This document shows positions 42,328 to 51,071 of a stretch of 64,000 bases of DNA, piece by piece; within the stretch, counting starts at the first letter, position 1, and the number at the start of each line of letters is the position of its first letter. The stretch comes from Sphingobacteriales bacterium. Its GTDB lineage: Bacteria > Bacteroidota > Bacteroidia > Chitinophagales > Chitinophagaceae. The position numbers and the translations under genes are program-made. Location: the NCBI GenBank assembly GCA_016235125.1, contig JACRLZ010000002.1:620001-684000 (forward strand), read 5' to 3'. The notes under the pieces are model-generated. The model made no database searches, had not been told where the DNA came from, and saw only the letters and a program-made list of their open reading frames with translations.

Positions 42328-43307
42328 TTGGCTGCAGCCATTGCAGAGATGGGTAATTCTGCAGGGCTGTAATCATTCAGTTTTGCCAGATCAAGTATTG
42401 TTTTGCTTTTGTCGGTATCAGGATAAAACATCATGTTGAATTTTGCGCCCCAAACAATTTCGTTTGTGACATAAGAATATCTTGTCATAACAGTATTGGA
42501 AAAGACTTCATCGAAAGCCTTTAGAAAAACCAGCACCTCAAGTTTGGTATTTTTCAGATCGCTTTCCGATAAACCGTACAGGGGACTGTCTTCCGTAACA
42601 GGGTGCACAATCGTCCAGCTCAGAGCAAGCGAATTAAGCGTATCAAATTCCAGGGTAAGGTCATAAAACTTGTTTCTCATGCTGCCATTTTCATCGACCT
42701 GCATAGCAATCATCACATCGGCTTTCAGATCTGAAAGGTTATTGTTTTTGTATGGAGCCATGCGGAACATAAGTGCAGTTCCGTCTTTATAAGGAGCAAT
42801 CAGTGCATTATGACTGAAACGGACAAAGGCACGGGGCCTTGAAAATCTTCCATAAAACAAACCGGTAGCCAGGGCAAAACTTAATAAGCCGATAAATGCT
42901 TCGAAAGTTGCAACGGCGTTTGCTGCAAAACCTGTCGGGTGAATACGGCCATAACCTACGGTGGTAAAAGTTTGGGCGCTGAAAAAGAAAACCTCTGAAA
43001 AATTTTTCAGAGGTGAACCGGTGATCACCCCACCAAGATTTTCAATGCCGATAATATAATAGATCCCGGCAAAAAACATATTTATCATCACATATCCGAG
43101 AAAGATCAGTAGCAGAAATTTACCGGTTTTCATTCCAAGTAAGGTATGATACCAACTGAGGCGATTAAAGAATCCAAGCCCCTTTTTTGTTACGTTGGCA
43201 GTTTGTGTGGTTCGGCTATAGAAACGTCCGGCGCTGTCAGTGGTCTTGGCGCTATAGCCGGTATTTTCCTCAGATTTCAGATTTCGGAATCGCTTTATCA
43301 ATGCCAT
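42324..43307 (-). CDS. Inward-rectifier K+ channel (KirBac-like)
   Basis: This 327-residue channel has two membrane helices (about residues 62-85 and 135-155) flanking a pore loop with the selectivity filter TVGYG in FTTVGYGRIHP, then a C-terminal immunoglobulin-like cytoplasmic domain (about 170-310) with typical runs RPRAFVRFSHNALIAPYKDG and LMFRMAPYKNN. It conducts K+ down its gradient across the inner membrane. The gene diverges from the glycosyltransferase gene across 68 bp. Confidence 0.92.
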   Translation of the reverse strand: MALIKRFRNLKSEENTGYSAKTTDSAGRFYSRTTQTANVTKKGLGFFNRLSWYHTLLGMKTGKFLLLIFLGYVMINMFFAGIYYIIGIENLGGVITGSPLKNFSEVFFFSAQTFTTVGYGRIHPTGFAANAVATFEAFIGLLSFALATGLFYGRFSRPRAFVRFSHNALIAPYKDGTALMFRMAPYKNNNLSDLKADVMIAMQVDENGSMRNKFYDLTLEFDTLNSLALSWTIVHPVTEDSPLYGLSESDLKNTKLEVLVFLKAFDEVFSNTVMTRYSYVTNEIVWGAKFNMMFYPDTDKSKTILDLAKLNDYSPAELPISAMAAAN

Positions 43308-43338
43308 AATTCAAAAATATAATTTATTTCACTTTGTT

Positions 43339-43368
43339 TTGCTCAAAGCCCCGGTTGGGTTATTTTTA
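43339..43368 (+). promoter_or_regulatory. Promoter of the glycosyltransferase gene, near-leaderless
   Basis: TTG (43339-43341), 19 bp, TATTTTTA (43361-43368), one base off consensus. The start codon follows only 7 bp after the box, so the mRNA would have almost no leader. Confidence 0.45.
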
Positions 43369-43375
43369 ATAGACA

Positions 43376-44557
43376 ATGGAATCCCGCAATATTCTCTGGC
43401 TGCCCGGTTGGTATCCGTCGGCTTTAAATCCTTTTAATGGAGATTTTATCAAGCGACATGCAGAAGCGATGAGTCTGTTTGAAAATGTAACTGTTATCTA
43501 TGCAGTAAGAGATGAAAGGGGGATCATTACCCGGTCAATACACAAAGAGGAAAAACAGTCAGGAAGACTGACCGAAATAATTATTTACTATTATATAACT
43601 CCTCTGAAAGTAAAAATTATCGAGAAATTTTTCTCTTTCGTAAAATTCAGATCAATATATAAAAGCGTTATCGGAAGTTTTCTGAATGAAACCGGCAACC
43701 CGGATCTTGTTCATGTACATATGGGTATGCGGGTAGCTTCTTTGGCTACCTGGTTAAATAGAAAAACAGGTGCCCCGCTTGTAGTGACAGAACATTGGAG
43801 TGGTTTCTTAGCGCAAGCGGAGAAAAAATTTACTGATTTACCCGTTTATCTGAAAAATCCCTGGAAAAAACTGATCCGGAATGCAGCCGGGATAAGTGTT
43901 GTTTCTAAATTTCTGGCAAAAGGATTGTCAGATTTATTTCCACAGCTCGGGCCGGAAATTATTCCCAACGTAGTTAATGAAAAAATTTTTAATCCCATTC
44001 CGGAAAGAAAAAACAATAATCCTGTTTTCCTGCATGTTTCAGGTCTCGACGATTTGAAGAACCCCATACTTATTCTCAAGGCATTCAGGAAAACCAGGCT
44101 GCATCATTCTGGTGCAAAGCTTATTGTTATAGGTTCTCAAAGGAAAGAAATAACAGATGCGTCGGTACAAATGGGTATCGGAGATGCAGTACAATTTCTA
44201 CCTGAAATTCCACAGGATCAACTGGCAGATTTTATGCGGCTATGCGATGCACTCATTCTCTATTCCAGATATGAAACATTTGGCTGTGTCATTATTGAGG
44301 CCAATGCATGTGGCATACCTGTAATTGTGAGTGATATTCCTGTTTTTCATGAAACCGTTAAGGAAGGGGAAAATGGAATTTTTGCAGGAACTGAAAACCC
44401 GGATCTGCTGGCTGAAAAAATGAAATGGGTAATTGAAAACAAAAAACATTTCAACAGTATGCTTATGGCAGACAAGACGATTTCAAAATACGGATACGCA
44501 ACTGTTGGAAGACAGTTCAGCGATTGGTATAACAAAATTCTGGTTAACCACCCTTAA
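43376..44557 (+). CDS. Glycosyltransferase family 4
   Basis: This 393-residue GT-B enzyme has an N-terminal acceptor domain (LPGWYPSALNPFNGDFIKRH) and a C-terminal GT4 nucleotide-sugar domain with NPILILKAFR, VQFLPEIPQDQLADFM and the catalytic E-x7-E in FGCVIIEANACGIPVIVSD. It transfers a sugar from a nucleotide donor; the acceptor is unknown. It is a single gene, not in a polysaccharide cluster. It overlaps the convergent ACBP gene by 14 bp. Confidence 0.88.
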   Translation: MESRNILWLPGWYPSALNPFNGDFIKRHAEAMSLFENVTVIYAVRDERGIITRSIHKEEKQSGRLTEIIIYYYITPLKVKIIEKFFSFVKFRSIYKSVIGSFLNETGNPDLVHVHMGMRVASLATWLNRKTGAPLVVTEHWSGFLAQAEKKFTDLPVYLKNPWKKLIRNAAGISVVSKFLAKGLSDLFPQLGPEIIPNVVNEKIFNPIPERKNNNPVFLHVSGLDDLKNPILILKAFRKTRLHHSGAKLIVIGSQRKEITDASVQMGIGDAVQFLPEIPQDQLADFMRLCDALILYSRYETFGCVIIEANACGIPVIVSDIPVFHETVKEGENGIFAGTENPDLLAEKMKWVIENKKHFNSMLMADKTISKYGYATVGRQFSDWYNKILVNHP

Positions 44558-44804
44558 GTTTATTTACCAGCTCAATATATTCAGACATTGCTACTGTTGT
44601 GGATTTTCCTTTCAGCGCTGCCCATGCTTCGTATTTGGCCTTGCCCACAAAGTCAAAAGGGTTTGATGGAGGGTCTATATTTACATCACCTATGCTTCCC
44701 TGTTTATACAGGGAATAAAGTTGAAGCAGCGTATCATTATCCGGTTTTTCTGAAAGATTTTTGCTGTCAACAGCCGCTTTTTCAAACTGTTCTTTTAGAT
44801 CCAT
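44544..44804 (-). CDS. Acyl-CoA-binding protein
   Basis: This 86-residue ACBP with the four-helix fold has LKEQFEKAAVDSKNL, the ligand-binding LLQLYSLYKQGSIGDVN and the KAKYEAWAALKGKST run. It binds long-chain acyl-CoA in the cytoplasm. It lies 18 bp downstream of the exported-protein gene 44823-45851 on the same strand. Confidence 0.95.
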   Translation of the reverse strand: MDLKEQFEKAAVDSKNLSEKPDNDTLLQLYSLYKQGSIGDVNIDPPSNPFDFVGKAKYEAWAALKGKSTTVAMSEYIELVNKLKGG

Positions 44805-44822
44805 GAAAGGTTGTTTTAAAGA

Positions 44823-45851
44823 TTATTGAGTTCTGGCATTATCAATAAAAATGTTCTGAACTTCTTTTTTATTGTTTATCGTTGTATAGAATTGACTCAG
44901 GTACTCTACGGCTTCTTTTCTGGTTTTGGATGCAAGTAGTGAAAAATTCATGATCAGGGAAGTAATGGCTTCCTTATTTTTCCGGAATATGTCAAACGTC
45001 GTCTGCAGTTCTTCCATTGTTCTCGGGAAACCTCTGTATACTCTTTCCGTTACTGTTTCCGTTCCCAATAATTCATTGGGTAGCGCATAGCCTGCATTTA
45101 CAAAACCGGAGTGATCAAAGTCATAGGGAACCACAAAGGGTAGGGTTTGTTCATTTTTCCTGAAAATAAGCTTTGTATTATGGTTGTTGGGAACCGACCA
45201 ATCTCCATTGCTGATCATATATTCAAATACCGCTACCATTGTCATGGTTTCCCTGTCAGTGCTTTCGGTAAGAAACTGCGCTTTATCTCTTTTTTCGCAA
45301 CCGTTTCTTTCAGCCATGTCATTATCGTCTTCAATAAAAAACGCATATTGGCTGAATGATTTCAATTTATTTCTTGTGTCGCTGTAATTTACCCGCACAA
45401 GTCTTGCCCTGAAACTTTTTGGAGTGAGCAGGTTGTAGATTTTGTAACAAAGAAATTCTTTAAGTATCAGTTGCTCATCTGCAGTGGCCGTGCCGCAACC
45501 AATTACCAGTTTCAGTTTTCCAAGTGGTGAAAGAAGTAGCGAAGTTTCGTTATGAAAATTCAGCAATAATGGAGGTATTACGCAGTTATCTCTTCTGAAA
45601 TGACCCCGGGCTGCCGCCCGAATTGTTTCGTTAATAACTGTGCTGTCGGGAAAGCGTAAACTCACGGTAGCGGTTTGATATACTTCCTCACCTTTTGAAT
45701 TTTGTAATTCCCGGACATCTGTAGAGAAAGACATATTAATGATGCCTTCTTCGGTAAAAAACCGGGTGCTATCAACAGCTTTTGATTGTGGTTTTGCCGT
45801 GGAGGCAACTGAAACAAACAAAATTGCAAACAGCGTTTTAATTGTATTCAT
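44823..45851 (-). CDS. Exported protein with distant CotH-kinase-like features
   Basis: This 342-residue protein has a signal peptide (about residues 1-22). A segment RAAARGHFRRDNC followed by PPLLLNF recalls the Gly/Arg-rich start of CotH-type kinases, and YDFDHSGFVN recalls their metal-binding DFD; the region between them (LILKEFLCYKIYNLL, RARLVRVNYSD) is compatible. The similarity is weak and was judged by eye, so the kinase activity is only a suggestion. It lies upstream of the ACBP gene. Confidence 0.55.
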   Translation of the reverse strand: MNTIKTLFAILFVSVASTAKPQSKAVDSTRFFTEEGIINMSFSTDVRELQNSKGEEVYQTATVSLRFPDSTVINETIRAAARGHFRRDNCVIPPLLLNFHNETSLLLSPLGKLKLVIGCGTATADEQLILKEFLCYKIYNLLTPKSFRARLVRVNYSDTRNKLKSFSQYAFFIEDDNDMAERNGCEKRDKAQFLTESTDRETMTMVAVFEYMISNGDWSVPNNHNTKLIFRKNEQTLPFVVPYDFDHSGFVNAGYALPNELLGTETVTERVYRGFPRTMEELQTTFDIFRKNKEAITSLIMNFSLLASKTRKEAVEYLSQFYTTINNKKEVQNIFIDNARTQ

Positions 45852-45895
45852 TACCGTAAATTAATTCCAAAAGTTACTTTATTTTCTATGAAAAC

Positions 45896-47515
45896 TTATT
45901 TCAGTACTTCCTCAATGGGTTTACCAACACAGCCGCTGGGCATCTGGATATGAAGAAGAGCGGCTATTGTTGGGGCAATATCTGTCATCGAACATTCTTT
46001 GTTTGTTTTGCCAGGTTTAATTCCCCATCCCATCCATAGAAGCGGAATATGGGCATCATAAGGATTCCACAAACCATGGGTGGTTCCGGTGGATGAAAAT
46101 GCATCAATATACCCAGGCTTCAGGATAATTTGTATATCTCCGTTGCGGGGAGGATAATAGCCGTTATTCAGCATCGCCCGGATATTGGTGGGAAGCGGTA
46201 CATTATAAAGATCTTCAATTGGAAAAACTCTCGCAATTCCGGAGTCTGATGACAGTTTATCAACGATCCAACGGGTCACTTCTTTTTTTGAAACTTTGGC
46301 TGAGTCAAGTGCCGGATGATTCAGGTGTAGCTGGTAGTTCTCATCTGAAACGATGATATTGCTGATATTATATTTTTCATTAAGCAATTTATTCAACTGA
46401 TTCATCATGGTGCCCATAAATACTCTTCCACCAGGTAATTTGTTTTCCTGCATAAACTCAGGGATATGAGCTACTCCATGATCAGCAGATAAAAAAAGAA
46501 GGTATTGTCCTTTGCCAACTTTATTGTCAAGAAAATCAAGTAAGCTTCCAAGTTCTTTATCCAGGCGCAGAATTCCGTCTTCGGCTTCAACAGAATTCGG
46601 GCCAAAGCTGTGACCGATATAATCAGGCGATGAATAACTGATGGCAATAAAATCGGTGATATTGTCGGCGCCAAGCCGTTCATTATTTATAGCGGCTTTA
46701 GCAAATTCAGAGGTTAATGTGTTGCCCATCGGTGTACTGGCTATTTTACCATAATCTTTTCCTGCAAAGTTTTTCATATCGTAGGGAAACTTTGCACCAA
46801 AGGGTTTTGCTTCATAGTTTTTTTCGCCAGCCGTACTTTGCCCATATGTGTTAGCAGGGTAGAGCAGGCTCCATCCTTGCTGATAATATTTATCTGCATT
46901 TTTTTGTCCGTTAAAATCAACAACCCAAGCCGGCAATTCTTTCATATAGTAAGTGGAAGTAATCCAGTTGCCGTTTGTGTTATCATACCAGTAAGCAGCA
47001 TTGGCGCTGTGTCCAGCGGGCAGAATACCCCCCCTGTCTTTAAGCGAAATACCAATTACTTTACTTTTAAAATTGGTGGCCAGCCGAAGCTCATCGCAAA
47101 TCGTTGTCACCAGCATGTTTTTGGGACTCATCTTACCCAATGCCGAGTTGCTGCCTACAGTATTTACTGTTTTATCTTCTGTGCAATACACTGCCCGCAT
47201 TTGCTGCCTGTCCCACCAAACATTACCTGTAATGCCGGTAATAGCGGCCACCGATCCGGTATAAATTGAGCTATGACCACAGGCAGTTACTGTGGGAGTA
47301 TAGGGAATCATTGTGTTTTCACAGCTAAAACCCTGTCTAATCATTCTTTTAAAACCACCTTTAAGATCATACCTGTCATAGTACCGGTACAGGTAATCCC
47401 ATCGCATCTGATCAATTACGATTCCGACTACTAATTTGGGCCGCTGAACTGTTGTTTGTGATATTGAACAAAAAGAAACAGATAAAACGATCAATGGGGT
47501 AAGCAATCTTTTCAT
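45896..47515 (-). CDS. pafA: Alkaline phosphatase, PafA-type
   Basis: This 539-residue exported phosphatase of the alkaline phosphatase superfamily has a signal peptide, then RPKLVVGIVIDQMRWDY with the first metal Asp. The nucleophile Thr is in PYTPTVTACGHSSIYTG, followed by YSSPDYIGHSFGP and LSADHGVAHIPEF with metal ligands. PafA-type enzymes release phosphate from organic esters in the periplasm. The ATG at 47515 places the signal peptide first. It lies 45 bp upstream of the CotH-like gene on the same strand, without clear functional link. Confidence 0.92.
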   Translation of the reverse strand: MKRLLTPLIVLSVSFCSISQTTVQRPKLVVGIVIDQMRWDYLYRYYDRYDLKGGFKRMIRQGFSCENTMIPYTPTVTACGHSSIYTGSVAAITGITGNVWWDRQQMRAVYCTEDKTVNTVGSNSALGKMSPKNMLVTTICDELRLATNFKSKVIGISLKDRGGILPAGHSANAAYWYDNTNGNWITSTYYMKELPAWVVDFNGQKNADKYYQQGWSLLYPANTYGQSTAGEKNYEAKPFGAKFPYDMKNFAGKDYGKIASTPMGNTLTSEFAKAAINNERLGADNITDFIAISYSSPDYIGHSFGPNSVEAEDGILRLDKELGSLLDFLDNKVGKGQYLLFLSADHGVAHIPEFMQENKLPGGRVFMGTMMNQLNKLLNEKYNISNIIVSDENYQLHLNHPALDSAKVSKKEVTRWIVDKLSSDSGIARVFPIEDLYNVPLPTNIRAMLNNGYYPPRNGDIQIILKPGYIDAFSSTGTTHGLWNPYDAHIPLLWMGWGIKPGKTNKECSMTDIAPTIAALLHIQMPSGCVGKPIEEVLK

Positions 47516-47635
47516 GAAAGTATATTTGGACAAATGTAAGGGTTTGAAAGTTTCAGACCAGCCTTTTCACTGACGTAGTATAAGCCAACCCGGCTGCAAA
47601 CCTTTTGTAGAATACAAAAAAATAATTCAGATAAT

Positions 47636-48049
47636 TTAATGAACAGCCTTTATGTAGCCCCAACCTTCTTTTTGTTTGCTGATGATCTCATAGATACCAT
47701 CGGCCACAATCAGCGTTCCCGGTATCAGCTGGCTTTCATCAATTCCCTGTGCCTTTAATGCAACAGCACAAACTTTGAATGAGACGTTTTTGTTCGTCAT
47801 TAACTTTGCTATAGCATCCTGCACTACTGATTTCCCATTTACCATCATGTGCACACCCTGTCCATACATTACCACTTCCAGTTGCGCATCTTCAGAAGCT
47901 TTTGCCACTTCGCCTGTCCAGCGAAGAACGGCTTTATGATCCAATGTGTCTTTGCTGGTAAGGTCAAACACTACTTTATAATCTTTTTGTGCAGAGCTGC
48001 TGGTCAGAAAGAAGATCAGCAAACAAAAAATAAATAATGTCCTTTTCAT
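47636..48049 (-). CDS. Exported DsrE/DsrF-like protein
   Basis: This 137-residue protein has a signal peptide (KRTLFIFCLLIFFLTSSSAQ) and a DsrE-like domain (DYKVVFDLTSKDTLDHKAVL, VVMYGQGVHMMVNGKS, CAVALKAQGIDESQLIPG, VADGIYEIISKQKEGWGYIK). A single cysteine (in FKVCAVAL) is at the position used for persulfide transfer in related proteins. It probably acts in the periplasm in sulfur handling. ATG 48049 is chosen; an open frame to 48151 overlaps the MFS gene. Confidence 0.85.
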   Translation of the reverse strand: MKRTLFIFCLLIFFLTSSSAQKDYKVVFDLTSKDTLDHKAVLRWTGEVAKASEDAQLEVVMYGQGVHMMVNGKSVVQDAIAKLMTNKNVSFKVCAVALKAQGIDESQLIPGTLIVADGIYEIISKQKEGWGYIKAVH

Positions 48050-48092
48050 ATCTGTTGGTTTTACCACAAAAGGTACATAATAGACCTGATAT

Positions 48093-49304
48093 TTACCGGG
48101 GTAAACTGCCTGTTTTTCTGAAAAGCATAGCGGCAAATATCGATAAGCCACCTATTAGCCACCAGAGCACAGTAAAATTAAAGTGCTGTACAAGTTGCGC
48201 AGCTCCCATTGGTCCGAGTGTTTGTGCTGCCGACCATGCCATGGTGTACAACGCCGCATATTGTCCCCTGTTTCCGGCTTGTGTGCGGGCAATCCAATAA
48301 CTGTTCATAAAGGGCATTGACAAAATCTCACCAAGTGTTACAAGTACGATCATGCTCAAGGCAATAACAAAAGAATTTCCGGGGATATTGAGCATTAGAA
48401 ATGAAACTCCGACAATGAAAACACCAGTGGTGATGTATATGATATTCTTTCTCCGTCCTTCCAGTTTATAGATGAGCACCATTTCCAGCAAAGCGATGAT
48501 GATTCCGTTCATAGCCATAAGAACACCAATAAATGGTTCAGAAAAATGAAACTCTTTTTTGAAGTAAACAGGCAGATTGGTAAACAATTGGAAAAAACAG
48601 CAGGCAAACAGCATGGTAATGATTACAAATCGCAAATAGATTCTGTCATTATAGGCAGAAAGAACAGATTTAACTTTATTATCTGTCTTTTTATCCGGTT
48701 TGCTTTGCGCAGGTTTTAAGGTAAACCACATCAGTATTGCTGCAATAATATTGGTGCTGCCATCTACCCTGAACAATAGCTGGTAATCAATATGTGCCAG
48801 AAATCCACCGAGGCCACTGCCCGCTGCCCAACCAAGATTAATGGCCAGCCTGTTCAATGCATATGAACGGGTACGATTTTCTTCTTTGCTGTAAAAAGCA
48901 ATGGCTGTTGAGTTAGCAGGGCGAAATGCCTCGTTCACAAAACTCAGCAGGAAAGTGAAAACGTAGATAAGAGGAAAAGTCTTCATTTGCCCCAAAGCAA
49001 AAAATAAAAGCCCGCCGACAAACAATGTAAAAAGTTGTACAGGATAGAAACCGATCTTGTCTGTCATTCTTCCACCAAGCCAGGCTCCGCTGAAAGCCCC
49101 CGCACCAAAAAGTCCAAATACAAATCCTGCTTCGCCGACTGTGAATCCCATTTTCGGGCTGGTAAGGTATAATGTCATAAAGGGCACAACCATGGTGCCG
49201 CTGCGGTTGATAAGCATTATCATTGACAGCAGCCAGGTTTGGCTTGACAGGCCTGAATAAGCATTTCGGTATGTCCTTGTGGTTGCAGAAATCATGAGGT
49301 GCAA
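48093..49304 (-). CDS. MFS transporter
   Basis: This 403-residue major facilitator with about twelve membrane segments has the motif-A-like AWLGGRMTDKIGFYPV between helices 2 and 3. The subfamily is of the drug/metabolite exporter type and no substrate is evident. It lies 43 bp upstream of the DsrE gene on the same strand and diverges from the cytochrome gene. Confidence 0.85.
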   Translation of the reverse strand: MHLMISATTRTYRNAYSGLSSQTWLLSMIMLINRSGTMVVPFMTLYLTSPKMGFTVGEAGFVFGLFGAGAFSGAWLGGRMTDKIGFYPVQLFTLFVGGLLFFALGQMKTFPLIYVFTFLLSFVNEAFRPANSTAIAFYSKEENRTRSYALNRLAINLGWAAGSGLGGFLAHIDYQLLFRVDGSTNIIAAILMWFTLKPAQSKPDKKTDNKVKSVLSAYNDRIYLRFVIITMLFACCFFQLFTNLPVYFKKEFHFSEPFIGVLMAMNGIIIALLEMVLIYKLEGRRKNIIYITTGVFIVGVSFLMLNIPGNSFVIALSMIVLVTLGEILSMPFMNSYWIARTQAGNRGQYAALYTMAWSAAQTLGPMGAAQLVQHFNFTVLWWLIGGLSIFAAMLFRKTGSLPR

Positions 49305-49441
49305 ATGTACCGTGCAGATGATTCGGAATCGGGCTATAAGAATAATTATATGTCCAGTGGCAACTCTATGCTGCCGGTTATACGATATGAATTATTTTTT
49401 GAATCAAATTCTCTATATTTATCGCTTAACCAACATAGATC

Positions 49442-49801
49442 ATGAAAAAAATATTTGCAATTACCACAGCATTTATGAGTCTGATACTTCTTACTCAATG
49501 TGACCCTTCCAAAAAGATTGCTGAAACGCCGCCACCAACACCCAAACTGACCTATAACACCAATTTATCAACAGCTATCATGAACAATTGCACACCTTGC
49601 CATATTCCGGCAAAAGGAGGTCGTAAAAAGGCTTATGATACCTATGCCGCTGTGAAAACCGATATTGATGAAATAATCAGGCGTATTGAACTTAATCCTA
49701 CTGACAAAGGCTTTATGCCATTCAAAGGCACTGCCAAACTTCCAGACAGCACTATAAGCATATTTAAGCAATGGAAAACTGATGGTCTTCTTGAGAATTA
49801 A
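49442..49801 (+). CDS. Lipoprotein monohaem c-type cytochrome
   Basis: This 119-residue protein has a lipobox LLTQC (Cys20) and one haem motif CTPCH (Cys50, Cys53, His54). A distal Met (GFMPF) follows at a position suited to axial ligation. It probably carries electrons in the periplasm or senses redox state. Its stop overlaps the convergent membrane-protein gene by 4 bp. Confidence 0.8.
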   Translation: MKKIFAITTAFMSLILLTQCDPSKKIAETPPPTPKLTYNTNLSTAIMNNCTPCHIPAKGGRKKAYDTYAAVKTDIDEIIRRIELNPTDKGFMPFKGTAKLPDSTISIFKQWKTDGLLEN

Positions 49802-50301
49802 TTTATCTCAGTTCTGATTTTTGAATAGTATCGGTCTGCCATTAATGAAACGGGCAGGCCGATTGCTATTATAAGAATACCTGCAGCTATCAAAGCATCC
49901 GGAATTTTTACATTGATTTCCTTTCCAAAAGTTACAGGCACCACCAGCAGGTTCATTACTGACCACACAAAAAGACCATACAGGACAGCTGTTAAATATT
50001 TATCTGACAGCAGCATTTTTATCTGTCTGTAAAACAAAAAGAATAATAATGTGAATGACAGGGCTATCAGGAAATGAAATAAAAGTCCCCATGCCGCCAT
50101 GCCATATAGGTTTTTTGCAAGAGCTTCTTTACCGAATGCCCCGCTTGCAATATAACGGAATACTTTCGCCGGGTTATTCCCCGTTTTTATATAGTACTGG
50201 ATACATGCTGCGATGGCATCAAGGCTTCCGGCTATCAGGCCGGTTAGAAGCACAGCTTTGAAAAATTTCTTTGTCAATAGTATTATTTGACCGACTGACA
50301 A
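49798..50301 (-). CDS. Membrane protein, YagU-like
   Basis: This 167-residue protein with four membrane segments resembles YagU/DUF1440-like membrane proteins in its layout and in AAWGLLFHFLIALSFTLLFF, but the match is by eye. The function is not known. Convergent with the cytochrome gene. Confidence 0.55.
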   Translation of the reverse strand: MSVGQIILLTKKFFKAVLLTGLIAGSLDAIAACIQYYIKTGNNPAKVFRYIASGAFGKEALAKNLYGMAAWGLLFHFLIALSFTLLFFLFYRQIKMLLSDKYLTAVLYGLFVWSVMNLLVVPVTFGKEINVKIPDALIAAGILIIAIGLPVSLMADRYYSKIRTEIN

Positions 50302-50414
50302 GCTGTGTTGGCATTATGCTGCAACATTCAAATAAAATATGAAAAAATCTTGGTTTATGCTTCATATTGCTGTCAAACTTAGGGCATGTATAACCAATTA
50401 TGTAAATTGCATAC

Positions 50415-50987
50415 ATGAAAACTATTTTTTTCTCAATTGCGGTTTTGGGTATCCTGTTAGCGATTGCCTGCAACAAAGACACTAACAACAATTCTAATAA
50501 GCCGGTTGCTAAGTTCAGCATATCAGGTTATGAAAACCCGACGCCCTGTACCATTTCCTTTATTAATATTTCTTCCAATGCAACGAGCTTTGAATGGAAT
50601 TTTGGAGATGGCAGTACATCAACAGCTACCAACCCGACGCATACCTATAATTTCAACGGAAGTTATTTATTGAAATTAAAAGCTACCGGCCCTGAAGGTT
50701 CCGATTCTGTGTGCAAGCTGATGGCTATTGAAGCTCCTCCGCCGGCTAATAAATCTGCATTTTCTTATTATCAGGAAAAATGCAGTGGTATACCGGTCGG
50801 TATCAGTTTTAAAACTGTGAATCCTCTTTCAACCAATGTGGTTTGGAATTTCAGCAACGCTACAGGCTCCTTAGTAGAGAGAAATCCTATTATACAGTTT
50901 CTGCTGCCCGGGGATTATACCATTACATACAGCTCACAACTGGGTGGTGTGAGGGATACGGTGATCAGAATAATTCAAATTCAATAG
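50415..50987 (+). CDS. PKD-domain lipoprotein
   Basis: This 190-residue lipoprotein (lipobox LLAIAC, Cys19) has one clear PKD domain with FEWNFGDGSTSTATNPTHTY and probably a second, degenerate one with VVWNFSNATGSLV. PKD domains mediate protein or polysaccharide contacts at the cell surface. No catalytic domain or sorting signal follows. Confidence 0.85.
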   Translation: MKTIFFSIAVLGILLAIACNKDTNNNSNKPVAKFSISGYENPTPCTISFINISSNATSFEWNFGDGSTSTATNPTHTYNFNGSYLLKLKATGPEGSDSVCKLMAIEAPPPANKSAFSYYQEKCSGIPVGISFKTVNPLSTNVVWNFSNATGSLVERNPIIQFLLPGDYTITYSSQLGGVRDTVIRIIQIQ

Positions 50988-51071
50988 TGAAATAATTTTC
51001 AGCCTGACGTTAGTGCAATAATTTTTTATGTATTCCGGGATATTGTTTTTTTCGCATCAGCCAGATCATCT

